Assembly: GCA_963829585.1 (NCBI GenBank)
Contig: CAWHJD010000015.1
Coordinates: 1-64,000, forward strand
Direction of reading: 5' to 3'
From: Sva-07 sp963829585
GTDB taxonomy: Bacteria > Actinomycetota > Acidimicrobiia > Acidimicrobiales > Ilumatobacteraceae
Length of the DNA: 64,000 nucleotides
This document shows, piece after piece, positions 29,085 through 37,467 of this stretch. The position numbers and the translations under genes were made by a program. The notes beneath the pieces are model-generated. The model saw only the letters and a program-made list of their open reading frames with translations. It was not told the DNA's origin and did not search any database. Position 1 is the first letter of the stretch; each line of letters starts with the position of its first letter.

Positions 29085-30482
29085 ATGCAGAAATCACGCG
29101 TGAAGCGCGTCGGTGCGCTGCTGGTCGGTCTGACTCTCGTTGCCGCAGCCTGCGGCAGCGACGACGATGCCTCGACCAGCACCGAAGCACCGGCCGGCAC
29201 CGAAGCCGCCGTCGAAGCGACCACGGCACCGGACACGACCGAAGAGATGACCGAGACCACCGAGGCCGCCGAGACCACCGAGGCTGCGACCGAGGGCGAA
29301 ACCGTCCAGGCCGCGCCGACGTGTACCGGCGAGAGCGATGGCGTGCTGAACATCGCCACCGTGCTGCCCGAGACCGGCAACCTGGCGTTCCTCGGCCCGC
29401 CCGAGTTCGCCGGCACCCAGCTGGCAGTCAACGACATCAACGCCGCCGGCGGAGCGCTCGGCCAGGACGTGACCCTGGACCAGGGTGACTCCGGCGACAC
29501 CTCGACCGACATCGCCAACCAGACCGTCGACCGCCAGCTCGCTGCCGGCGCCGACGCGTTCATCGGCGCCGCGTCGTCGGGCGTGTCGTTCACGTTCATC
29601 GACAAGCTCGTCGAGAACTGCAAGATCCACTTCAGCCCGGCCAACACCTCGCCGGACTTCACCGACTACGCCGATGACGGCCTGTACTTCCGTACGGCTC
29701 CGTCCGACGTGCTGCAGGGCCGCGTGCTCGCCGATCTCATGATCGAAGAGGGCGTCACCACCGCCACCTTCATGGCGCTCCAGGACCCGTACGGAGAAGG
29801 CCTGCTCAAGTACTCGAGCGAGCCGTTCGCGGACCAGGGCGGCGAGATCGTCGACTCGTTCACGTACGACCCGCAGGCCGCCGAGTTCTCGGCCGAGGTC
29901 GACAAGGTCGTGTCCGGCGATCCCGAGGCACTCGTGATCATCGGTTTCGAAGAGACCGCCAAGATCCTCACGTCCCTGTTCGAGGCGGGCTTCACGCCCG
30001 AGTCGGGCAAGAAGATCTTCCTCGTCGACGGCAACGTCGGCAACGCACTCGGCGAGCAGCTGCCCGCCGGGTCGATGGAAGGCATCAGGGGCACGCTGCC
30101 TGCTGCTGAGATCACCGGTGACTTCCAGGCGCGTCTCCTCGAGACCGACCCGGCACTCATCGACTTCAGCTACGGGCCCGAGGCCTACGACGCGGTGATC
30201 ATCGTGGCTCTGGCCGCGCAGATCGCCGGCACCGACGATCCGGCCGCTGTTGCGGCGCAGATCAACGGCGTGACCCGTGACGGCGAGAAGTGCACCACGT
30301 ACGCTGATTGCGTGGCGCTCGTCGATGCCGGTACCGACATCGACTACGACGGTCCTTCGGGCCCGCAGACGTTCGGCCCCGAAGGCGAGCCGACCGAAGC
30401 GAGCTTCAAGATCCTGTCGTACGACGCGGAGAACAAGGTCGAGGCCGGCGTCCCGACCGAGTACCGCTTCGCCAAGATCTGA
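29085..30482 (+). CDS. livK: ABC transporter substrate-binding lipoprotein, branched-chain amino acid type
   Basis: The 465-residue protein begins with a lipoprotein signal peptide ending LVAAAC (lipid-modified Cys near residue 22). A Thr/Glu/Ala-rich linker to about residue 76 follows, then a type I periplasmic-binding-protein fold (NIATVLPETGNLAFLGPPE, AGADAFIGAASSGVSFTFID). The ligand is probably an amino acid, but the Liv family also binds urea, amides and aromatic compounds. It lies near the livHMGF genes but on the opposite strand and ends in a strong terminator. Confidence 0.85.
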   Translation: MQKSRVKRVGALLVGLTLVAAACGSDDDASTSTEAPAGTEAAVEATTAPDTTEEMTETTEAAETTEAATEGETVQAAPTCTGESDGVLNIATVLPETGNLAFLGPPEFAGTQLAVNDINAAGGALGQDVTLDQGDSGDTSTDIANQTVDRQLAAGADAFIGAASSGVSFTFIDKLVENCKIHFSPANTSPDFTDYADDGLYFRTAPSDVLQGRVLADLMIEEGVTTATFMALQDPYGEGLLKYSSEPFADQGGEIVDSFTYDPQAAEFSAEVDKVVSGDPEALVIIGFEETAKILTSLFEAGFTPESGKKIFLVDGNVGNALGEQLPAGSMEGIRGTLPAAEITGDFQARLLETDPALIDFSYGPEAYDAVIIVALAAQIAGTDDPAAVAAQINGVTRDGEKCTTYADCVALVDAGTDIDYDGPSGPQTFGPEGEPTEASFKILSYDAENKVEAGVPTEYRFAKI

Positions 30483-30509
30483 TCACTCGGATCTGAACTG
30501 AACGTGTTC

Positions 30510-30543
30510 GGGGCCGCCTTCGGGCGGCCCCGTTCGCGTTTTC
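30510..30543 (+). terminator. Intrinsic terminator after livK
   Basis: GGGGCCGCC-TTCG-GGCGGCCCC (30510-30531) is a perfect 9-bp stem with a UUCG tetraloop, followed by a T-containing tail ending TTTT. It lies 28 bases after the livK stop. Confidence 0.85.
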
Positions 30544-30557
30544 GGGCGAGCCGATCG

Positions 30558-31112
30558 TCAGTCGTTCACGAACTGCTGGACGACATTCCGACAGTCGGGT
30601 TCGTCGAGAAAGGCCTGTTTGAAGTCGGTTCGCTCGAACCGGAAGATCTCGGGCTCGGACACCGAGAAGACCTTCTCCACGGCGTTGAACCAGGTGCCGA
30701 CCACGCCCTGGATCTCCTCGTCGGCCACCGACGACGGCCCGGACTCGAAGGCTCGCCGTTGGTCGTCGAGTTCTGCGAGCGCGGCATCGACACCTCGGTG
30801 CAACTCCCGGCGGAGCTCGGTGCGTTCCTCGACGTCGGGGAGGTCGATCACGTCGATGCGCTCATCCCAGGCCCGCAGTTCGGCGGCCACCTCGTCGACA
30901 CCGCCGAGGATCATCTGCAATCGCTCGCCGGCGGGCTCCGCGTCGATTCCCGCCACCGATCCGTTCACCTCGTCCACGATCCGGTTGTCGAGTTCTCGGA
31001 GCTCGGTACACAGCACCGATGCGGTCGCCGCGTCCTTCGAGTCGCCCCCGCAACCGGCCGCTAACGCCGCGATGACCAGTGCATGAACCGCGCGCCGGCG
31101 AACACCGACCAT
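30558..31112 (-). CDS. Hypothetical lipoprotein
   Basis: The 184-residue protein has a short signal peptide with lipobox ALAAGC (Cys near residue 21). A helical, acidic region follows (CTELRELDNRIVDEVNG, ERTELRRELHRGVDAAL) that may form a coiled coil. Two further cysteines are present (VLCTEL, EPDCRN). I do not recognise the family. It lies just downstream of livF, 17 bases after its stop, and may belong to the liv operon. Confidence 0.65.
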   Translation of the reverse strand: MVGVRRRAVHALVIAALAAGCGGDSKDAATASVLCTELRELDNRIVDEVNGSVAGIDAEPAGERLQMILGGVDEVAAELRAWDERIDVIDLPDVEERTELRRELHRGVDAALAELDDQRRAFESGPSSVADEEIQGVVGTWFNAVEKVFSVSEPEIFRFERTDFKQAFLDEPDCRNVVQQFVND

Positions 31113-31129
31113 CGCCTCACCCCCGGCGG

Positions 31130-31858
31130 TCAGCGCGCCTTGGCCAACGTGCCCAGGTAGAGCTCGATGACCTTGGGATCCTTGAGGAGTTCCTCACCGG
31201 TCCCAGTGTACGCGTTGCGGCCCTGGTCCAAGACGTACCCACGGTCGCAGATCTGCAGGCAGCGCGCGGCATTCTGCTCGACCATGATGATCGACACGCC
31301 GGTCGAGTTCACCTGTTTGACCCGCTCGAACACCTGATCCTGCAGCACCGGCGACAAGCCGGCGCTGGGCTCGTCGAGGAGCAGCACCGAGGGCTCCATC
31401 ATCAAGGCTCGGCCCATGGCCAGCATCTGGCGCTCCCCGCCCGACAGCGAGCCGGCGCGCTGGTCGATCCGTTCGCCGAGCCTCGGGAAGATGCCGACGA
31501 CCTGGTCGATCATGTCGGCCACACCCGATTTGCGCAGGTACCCGCCCATCTCGAGGTTCTCGCGGATCGTCAGCGACGGGAACACGTTGTTGATCTGGGG
31601 GACGTAGCCGATCCCACGCGCCACCAGGAAGTTCGCCTTCTTGCCGGTGACGTCGTCACCCCGGTACCACACCGTGCCCGTCGTGATCTTGATGAGCCCG
31701 AACAGCGCCTTCAACATCGTCGACTTGCCGGCACCGTTCGGGCCGATGATGCCGATCAGTTCGCCGTCGCCGAGCACGAGTTCGGCACCGTTCAGGATGG
31801 GCACGCCCGGCACGTAACCGGCCACGACGTTCTCGACGTGGATCAACGGTTCAGACAT
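31130..31858 (-). CDS. livF: Branched-chain amino acid ABC transporter ATPase LivF
   Basis: This ATPase of about 242 residues has Walker A GPNGAGKST, the signature LSGGERQMLAMGRAL, Walker B VLLLDEPSAGLSP and the switch His region IIMVEQNAARCLQI (Gln-Asn form typical of LivF). ATG 31858 has GGAG 6 bases upstream; an ATG at 31864 sits directly against the same site. It overlaps livG by 8 bases. Confidence 0.93.
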   Translation of the reverse strand: MSEPLIHVENVVAGYVPGVPILNGAELVLGDGELIGIIGPNGAGKSTMLKALFGLIKITTGTVWYRGDDVTGKKANFLVARGIGYVPQINNVFPSLTIRENLEMGGYLRKSGVADMIDQVVGIFPRLGERIDQRAGSLSGGERQMLAMGRALMMEPSVLLLDEPSAGLSPVLQDQVFERVKQVNSTGVSIIMVEQNAARCLQICDRGYVLDQGRNAYTGTGEELLKDPKVIELYLGTLAKAR

Positions 31859-32837
31859 CGTCATCTCCCGGTCCGGCATCCAGTACCTCTTCATCGAGGG
31901 CTTCGCGGATCTCCTCGGTCAACGCCGCGTGCGACGAGCCGAGATAGGCATCGACGACCGCGACGTTCTCGCCGATCGAACGCGGGGTGCCTTCGGCGAT
32001 CACCATGCCTTCGGCCATCACCACCACCCAGTCGGAGATGTCCGACACGACGTCCATGTCGTGCTCCACGAACATCACCGTGATGCCCTCGGCCCGCAGC
32101 CGCTTGACGTGACCCAGCAGTGATTGCGTGAGGGCCGGGTTCACGCCGGCCATCGGTTCGTCGAGCATGATCAGACGCGGCTTGGCCATCATCGCGCGGG
32201 CCATCTCGAGCAGTTTGCGTTGGCCGCCCGAGAGCGCCCCGGCGTACTCGTCCTTCATGTGGATCATGTTGAACTCGCCGAGGATCTCCAGCGCCTGCTG
32301 CTCCACGGTGCGCTCCTGGCGTCGCCATCCGCTGAGGATGCCACGTCGCATCTCTTCGCCCGACTGGTTCTGGGCCGCCAACATCATGTTGTCGAGCACC
32401 GACATCTTGGCGAGCACCTTGGTGAGCTGGAACGTGCGCACCATGCCCTTGGCCGCCAGCGTGTGCGACTTGACCCCGCTCGTCGTCGTCCCGTCGAAGA
32501 CGACGCTGCCGCGGTCGGGATGGTCGAAGTTGGTGAGCAGGTTGAAGAACGTCGTCTTCCCGGCCCCGTTCGGGCCGATCAGCGCGGTGATGGCTCCCCG
32601 CTGGATCTCGACCCGCTCGACGTCGACGGCGCGAAGGCCGCCGAAGGAACGCTCCACATTCGTCGCGACGAGGATCGGGTCGGGTTTCGGAACCCCGGGG
32701 ACCGGCTCGACCCCGTCGAACATGCCGATCGCCGGATTGTCCCATTCCTGTTGCACACCGGCCGCACCGCCGCCGCCGGAGGTGCGCCCGAACTCGATCG
32801 TGTCGTCGGCTGTCGGATTCACGTCACTTGCGGGCAT
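31851..32837 (-). CDS. livG: Branched-chain amino acid ABC transporter ATPase LivG
   Basis: The protein has about 328 residues with Walker A GPNGAGKTTFFN, signature LSGGQRKLLEMARAM, Walker B LIMLDEPMAGVNP and switch His FVEHDMDVVSD. It has an unusually long N-terminal extension of about 50 residues (GGGGAAG low complexity) before the ATPase core, and an acidic C-terminal tail. ATG 32837 overlaps the end of livM by 14 bases. Confidence 0.92.
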   Translation of the reverse strand: MPASDVNPTADDTIEFGRTSGGGGAAGVQQEWDNPAIGMFDGVEPVPGVPKPDPILVATNVERSFGGLRAVDVERVEIQRGAITALIGPNGAGKTTFFNLLTNFDHPDRGSVVFDGTTTSGVKSHTLAAKGMVRTFQLTKVLAKMSVLDNMMLAAQNQSGEEMRRGILSGWRRQERTVEQQALEILGEFNMIHMKDEYAGALSGGQRKLLEMARAMMAKPRLIMLDEPMAGVNPALTQSLLGHVKRLRAEGITVMFVEHDMDVVSDISDWVVVMAEGMVIAEGTPRSIGENVAVVDAYLGSSHAALTEEIREALDEEVLDAGPGDDDV

Positions 32838-33837
32838 CGATCGCAATCTCCCGTTTGTCGCCGAAGATTCCCTGTGGTCTGAAGATCATCAGCAGCATCA
32901 GCGTCAGACCCACGAGCATGAACCGGACGGGGCCGACCTGAGAGCGCTCCATGATCGAGTCCGGCATGATGCCGTTGTCGATCGATTGGATGAGCACGTT
33001 CTCGATGAACGACAGGATCACCCAGAACAGCATGGATCCGATCACGGGACCCCAGATGGTCGCCAGACCCCCGAGGATGGCGGCGGTCAGTGCGAAGAAC
33101 GTCTGCTGGGTCGCGTAGTTGTCGGGCTGCACCGCGTTCTGCTGGACGGCGTAGAAGATGCCCGCCAGCGTGCCGAACGTCCCCCCGAGGATCAACGACT
33201 GCATCTTGAACCGGTAGACGTTCTTGCCGAGCGCCGTCGCCGCGTCCTCGTCCTCGCGGATGGATCGCAGCACACGACCCCACGGCGACCGCACGAGCCG
33301 CCACACGACGAACACGCAGATGAGGACCAACGTCCAGCCCACGATGAGCTCGTACAGGTCGGCGCCACTGAACTCGAGATTGAGGCGGTCGAACAGCCGG
33401 AACCCGTACGTCGCCTCGTTGTCGAGCGGGTTCCAGTCCTGGAAGCTGTTCGCGAACCCGTTGATCCCGTTCGACCCACCGGTGGTGTCGCTGAGCACGG
33501 CCGCGCGTACCGTCAGCCGGATGATCTCGCCGACGGCGATGGTGACGATGGCGAGGTAGTCGGCTCTGAGCCGGAGGGTCGGCAGGCCCATCAACAAGCC
33601 GAGCACGATCCCACCGAGGATGCCGACGACGATGCCGACCCACAGCGGTGCGCCGAAGGTGTCGGTGGTGATGCCGACGCCGTAGGCGCCCACGGCCATG
33701 AAGGCGACCTGGCCGAAGTTCAGCAGGCCGGTGTAGCCGAAGTGCAGGTTCAGTCCGATCGCAGCGAGGGCGAAGATGATCGCCTGCTGCGAGATGCCGG
33801 AGCGGAACGCGTTGGAGATGATCGAGTTCCAGTCCAC
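32824..33837 (-). CDS. livM: Branched-chain amino acid ABC transporter permease LivM
   Basis: The permease of about 337 residues starts at GTG 33837 (VDWNSIISNAFRSG). The family segment LHFGYTGLLNFGQVAFMAVGAYG, read in two overlapping parts here, and the ATPase-coupling loop SPWGRVLRSIREDEDAATALGK are visible. It begins 4 bases after the restored livH stop. The C-terminus ends IFRPQGIFGDKRE. Confidence 0.92.
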   Translation of the reverse strand: MDWNSIISNAFRSGISQQAIIFALAAIGLNLHFGYTGLLNFGQVAFMAVGAYGVGITTDTFGAPLWVGIVVGILGGIVLGLLMGLPTLRLRADYLAIVTIAVGEIIRLTVRAAVLSDTTGGSNGINGFANSFQDWNPLDNEATYGFRLFDRLNLEFSGADLYELIVGWTLVLICVFVVWRLVRSPWGRVLRSIREDEDAATALGKNVYRFKMQSLILGGTFGTLAGIFYAVQQNAVQPDNYATQQTFFALTAAILGGLATIWGPVIGSMLFWVILSFIENVLIQSIDNGIMPDSIMERSQVGPVRFMLVGLTLMLLMIFRPQGIFGDKREIAIDARK

Positions 33838-33841
33838 GGAG

Positions 33842-35206
33842 CTATCCGATCCTCTCTGATCGTCCGAAGATGACCCTGCGGTCGCACCAGCAGGATCACG
33901 ATCAGGGCGAGCAGGGCGCCCACGTTCTTCAACTCCGGCGCCACCCACAGTGTGACCATGAAGGTGAAGACACCGATCAGCAGGGCGCCGACCATGGCGC
34001 CGTAGTCCGTTCCCAGTCCGCCGAGCGTCACCGCGGCGAGCACGAGCAGCAGCAACTGGGTGCCCATCAGCCAACTGATCTGGCTGTTGAGGCCGAAGAA
34101 GACCGCCCCGGCGGTGACGAGTGCACCGCCCACGAACCACACCGTGGTGATCACCCGGTCGACGTCGATCCCGGTCGAGGCCGCCAGATCGTTGCTGTCG
34201 GCGACGGCCCGCATCGCCTTGCCCATCTTCGTCTTGCGGAGCGCCACGGCGGTGCCGATGAGCAGGAACAAGCCGAGCACGATGATCAGGAGTTCCTTGG
34301 GCAGGACGTCGATGGGACCGATCGAGAAGACGGGGTCCGTCTGCACGGCGTACTGCTCGTAGGGCCGGGAGCGTTCGCCGAACAGGAAGAGGAAGAAGAA
34401 CCGCAGGAACAAGCGCCAGACCGATGGAGATGATCATCATGGCCGTGAGACCGGTGCCGCGCCTGCGCAGCGGACGCCACAGCCCCCGGTCGATCGCCGC
34501 GGACCCGATCCCCCCGAAGATGAAGGCCAGTGCCGCCGCGAAGATGAGGTCGATGCCGAGGATCGAGTTGAAGAAGTAGGCGACGAGTGCACCGAACACG
34601 ATCTGCTCGGACAGTGCGAAGTTGACCAGGCCGGTCGTCCCGAAGATGAGCGACAGGCCGATCGCACACAATCCGATGATCAGGCCGAAGATGATCCCCT
34701 CGTAGAACAGACGGGCTCCACGGGTGAAGATTCCGTCACTCTCCTTGTCCCGGGCGGCGCCGGCGGCATCACCCTCGGCAAGGTTGAAGAGAACCCGGGA
34801 CGCCTCGCCGGCGCGGGCTTCGATCGGGAGCTGCTGTTTGTCGGCCCGGATGAGTTCGACACCGGGCGGAAGCGTGTCGACGTTCAGCTCGACCACGTAC
34901 TGGCCCGGCCCGGGAAGCCCGACCGAGACGTACCCGGTCTCGTCGGAGGTGCCCCGACCGACCTCTTCACCGACGGACTCGATGACCCGGTCGACGATGA
35001 CGGCCTCGTACACGATGATCTCGGCGTCCGGCGACAGGATCCTTCTCGCCGCCGTCCTCGGGCTTGGCGAGGAGGATGGTCTCGACGGACTCACCCGCTT
35101 GGGCTGTGGCCGGGGCGGCGGGTACGAGCGAGATCAGCGAGACCATCGCCAGGAGGACCCCCAACACCGTCAGTGCGATTCGCCCTTCGGCGAGACGTCT
35201 GAACAT
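33842..35206 (-). CDS. livH: LivH-type permease with extracytoplasmic N-terminal domain, three frame breaks
   Basis: ATG 35206 starts a signal-peptide-like segment (ALTVLGVLLAMVSLISLVPA, cut near TAQAGE). A domain of about 110 residues that looks beta-rich (TSDETGYVSVGLPGPGQY) follows, then the LivH permease (GLSLIFGTTGLVNFALSE, LRKTKMGKAMRAVADSND, TLGGLGTDYGAMVGALLIG). Three one-base surpluses break the frame: at 35041-35042 (restoring GEKILSPDAE), 34411-34412 (restoring GLALFLRFFFLFLFG) and 33871 (restoring VRPQGLFGRSERIG and a stop). The restored length is about 453 residues, against about 300 for a plain LivH. Confidence 0.88.
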
Positions 35207-35218
35207 AAGCGGCGGAGC

Positions 35219-36215
35219 TTAGGGGATGTTCACCACCGGCAACGACTCTCCGACGCCGCGATCCGTTTCGGGAACATGAACTTCCACGCGCGTCGCCGGA
35301 CACGGGCTCCAGACCGGCAAGGATCAACCACATGGTCGCCACCCACAGCGCGGTTGCTCCGGCGACGTGGACACCGGCGAGCACGGCCGGGACGTCGTTG
35401 AAGTACTGGACGTAGCCGACCCCGCCCTGGAGCAGCGCCAGGAACATCCAGGTGGACAGATTCGACGACAGGCGATGGTGTGCCGACGGGGCGCGGCGCA
35501 GCGTGATCACCAGTGCCAGGAACACGGCAACGGCGATCCAGACGGTGACACTGTGGATCTCGGCCACGGTCGAGATGTCGAAGCCGTACCGCCGGGCCGT
35601 CTCGTCGCCGGCGTGCGGCCCCGCCCCGGTGACGACGGTGCCCGTCACGAGCGCCGCGGCCACGAGCACGCCGAGGCCCACCAACAGCGCCGTTGCGGCC
35701 GGCGTGACGCCGATCGAGCGGCGGTCGCCGACCGGCGCAGGGCCGGAGCGGTGGACGGCGACCAATCCGAAGCCGATCGACAGCATCGCCAGGATGAAGT
35801 GCGACTGCACCAGCGAGGGGTGCAGATCACCGCGTACCGCCAGGCCACCGACGACCCCGTTGCCGAGGATGGTGACGAGCACGCCGACAGAGGGCCAGCG
35901 CAGTCCGCTGCGTCGGGGAAACACCCTGAACGCTCCGATCGCCATCAGGAGCGTGGGGATGCCGATGACGCCACTCAACAGCCGGTTCAACTGTTCGATC
36001 GCCGCGTGACCCGTCGACACGTCGATGAAACGCTCGTTGTTGCAGTTGGGCCAGTCGTCGCAGCCGAGCCCACTGCCGGTCAGGCGGACGACCGCACCGG
36101 CCACGGTGAGCAGGCACACGCCCGCGACGGTGACGATCGCCAGCTGACGGAATCGTCGCAGTGGGAGCGAGTACCTCGGTCGAGCCGTGTCTACCGTGGT
36201 GGCGTCGCTCTCCAT
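35219..36215 (-). CDS. ctaA: Heme A synthase CtaA, one frame break near the C-terminus
   Basis: This polytopic protein oxidises heme O to heme A for aa3 oxidases. ATG 36215 is preceded by a TATCCT -10 box. Visible: GAVVRLTGSGLGCDDWPNC, LNRLLSGVIG, SLVQSHFILAMLSIG, TGAGPHAGDE and VAEIHSVTVWIAV, including heme-ligand histidines. Read as is, the frame runs into livH with an Arg-rich, low-quality tail. Removing one base at 35291-35296 instead gives TRVEVHVPETDRGVGES and a TAA at 35219, 12 bases before livH. The restored protein has about 331 residues. Confidence 0.85.
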
Positions 36216-36224
36216 ACGCACCAG

Positions 36225-36240
36225 AGGATACGACTAGCGT
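36225..36240. promoter_or_regulatory. Divergent leaderless promoter pair (ctaA / 36248 gene)
   Basis: On the minus strand TATCCT (36225-36230) is 9 bases before ctaA ATG 36215. On the plus strand TAGCGT (36235-36240) is 7 bases before GTG 36248. Confidence 0.5.
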
Positions 36241-36247
36241 CGCTCGG

Positions 36248-37396
36248 GTGCTGAGCTCGTTCGACGACTTTCCGATCCACCAGACGTCACACCCGATCGC
36301 CCAGACGGCGTCGACCGACATCAACCACTACGACCGATATTTCTTCAACGGGTACACGAAGGACACGCGTCTCTTCTTCGCGCTGGCGATGGGCCTCTAC
36401 CCGAACCGGCACGTCGCCGACGCATCGTTCAGCGTGGTCGTCGACGGTGGCACGGTCGATGCCCGCCAGATCAGCGTGCATGCCTCGCGGCGGGCGCCCG
36501 CGGACCGTGCCGACGCCAACGACGTCGGTCCCATCCGCGTCGAGGTCCTCGAACCCCTGAACGCACTGCGCCTCGTCGTCGAAGCCCCCGAGCACGGCCT
36601 GCGCGCCGACCTCACGTTCGTCCGGCGCTCGGCACCGATCGAGGAGAGCCACTTCCATCAGCAGATCGGCCTCCGCGTCGTGTTCGACTACACCAGGCTG
36701 ACCCAGTTCGGCGGCTGGGAAGGATGGATCGAGGTCGACGGTGAGCTCACCGACCTCGCTCCGGGTGAGACACTCGGCTGCCGGGATCGATCGTGGGGGA
36801 TCAGACCGGTCGGAGAACGGGGTTCGACGGGCGCTCCCGTCGCCGATCCGCAGTTCTTCTGGCTGTGGGCCCCGATCAACTTCGACACGTTCTCCACCCA
36901 CTTCGACGTCAACGAGTACTTCGACGGTCGACGATGGCACGAGAGCGGATTCATCGCCCCGGTCGCCGGCCAGGGCCCTTCGCCCGACGCAGCGCCGGGG
37001 GCCGAGGCGATGCGCTCGGTCGACTACACGATCGACTGGCGGCCGGGCACGCGCACCGCCGAATCGTTCGAACTCGTGATGACCCCGTGGGAGGGCGAGC
37101 CCTCGACGATCAGGCTGGAACCGCTGTTCGAGTTCCACATGTCGGGCCTCGGGTACCTGTCGCCCGAGTGGTCGCACGGGGTCTGGAAAGGTGAGTTGGC
37201 CGTCGGCGGTGAACGCTGGGCGCTTCCGGTCGACGACGTCCTGGCACCGCACCACGTGCACGTCCAGTCCATCGTCCGAGCGACCACCTCGGGCGCCCTC
37301 GGCGACCACCGGGGCATCGGCATCCTCGAGCAGCTGGCAATCGGACGCCACACGCCGACCGGTCTCGAAGGGATCTTCGACGGCTACGTGGCCTGA
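36248..37396 (+). CDS. Conserved protein, possible DUF7064/DUF7065-like
   Basis: The 382-residue protein has no signal peptide. It has conserved-looking segments such as INHYDRYFFNGYTKDTRLFF, MGLYPNRHVADASFSVVVDGG, GCRDRSWGIRPVGE and FFWLWAPINFDTFSTHFDVN. The pattern recalls actinobacterial lipocalin-like proteins of the DUF7064/7065 and hydroxyneurosporene-synthase/AttH superfamily, an uncertain assignment from memory. Function unknown. GTG 36248 is fixed by the upstream -10 box. Confidence 0.6.
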   Translation: MLSSFDDFPIHQTSHPIAQTASTDINHYDRYFFNGYTKDTRLFFALAMGLYPNRHVADASFSVVVDGGTVDARQISVHASRRAPADRADANDVGPIRVEVLEPLNALRLVVEAPEHGLRADLTFVRRSAPIEESHFHQQIGLRVVFDYTRLTQFGGWEGWIEVDGELTDLAPGETLGCRDRSWGIRPVGERGSTGAPVADPQFFWLWAPINFDTFSTHFDVNEYFDGRRWHESGFIAPVAGQGPSPDAAPGAEAMRSVDYTIDWRPGTRTAESFELVMTPWEGEPSTIRLEPLFEFHMSGLGYLSPEWSHGVWKGELAVGGERWALPVDDVLAPHHVHVQSIVRATTSGALGDHRGIGILEQLAIGRHTPTGLEGIFDGYVA

Positions 37397-37454
37397 GCGC
37401 AACACCTCCCTTGGTTCGGCGACACTCGTCGGCAACCCTGTGACACCCCATCCC

Positions 37455-37460
37455 TATGGT
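37455..37460 (+). promoter_or_regulatory. -10 box TATGGT, leaderless-type promoter
   Basis: TATGGT lies 7 bases before ATG 37468, favouring that start over the in-frame ATG at 37456, which lies inside the box. Confidence 0.5.
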
Positions 37461-37467
37461 TCTCGGT

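Noticed and set aside
32824..35094. Apparent 756-residue LivH-LivM fusion
   Set aside because: Its middle portion is Arg-rich shadow translation. The real permease segment lies in another frame, and two separate genes appear after repair.
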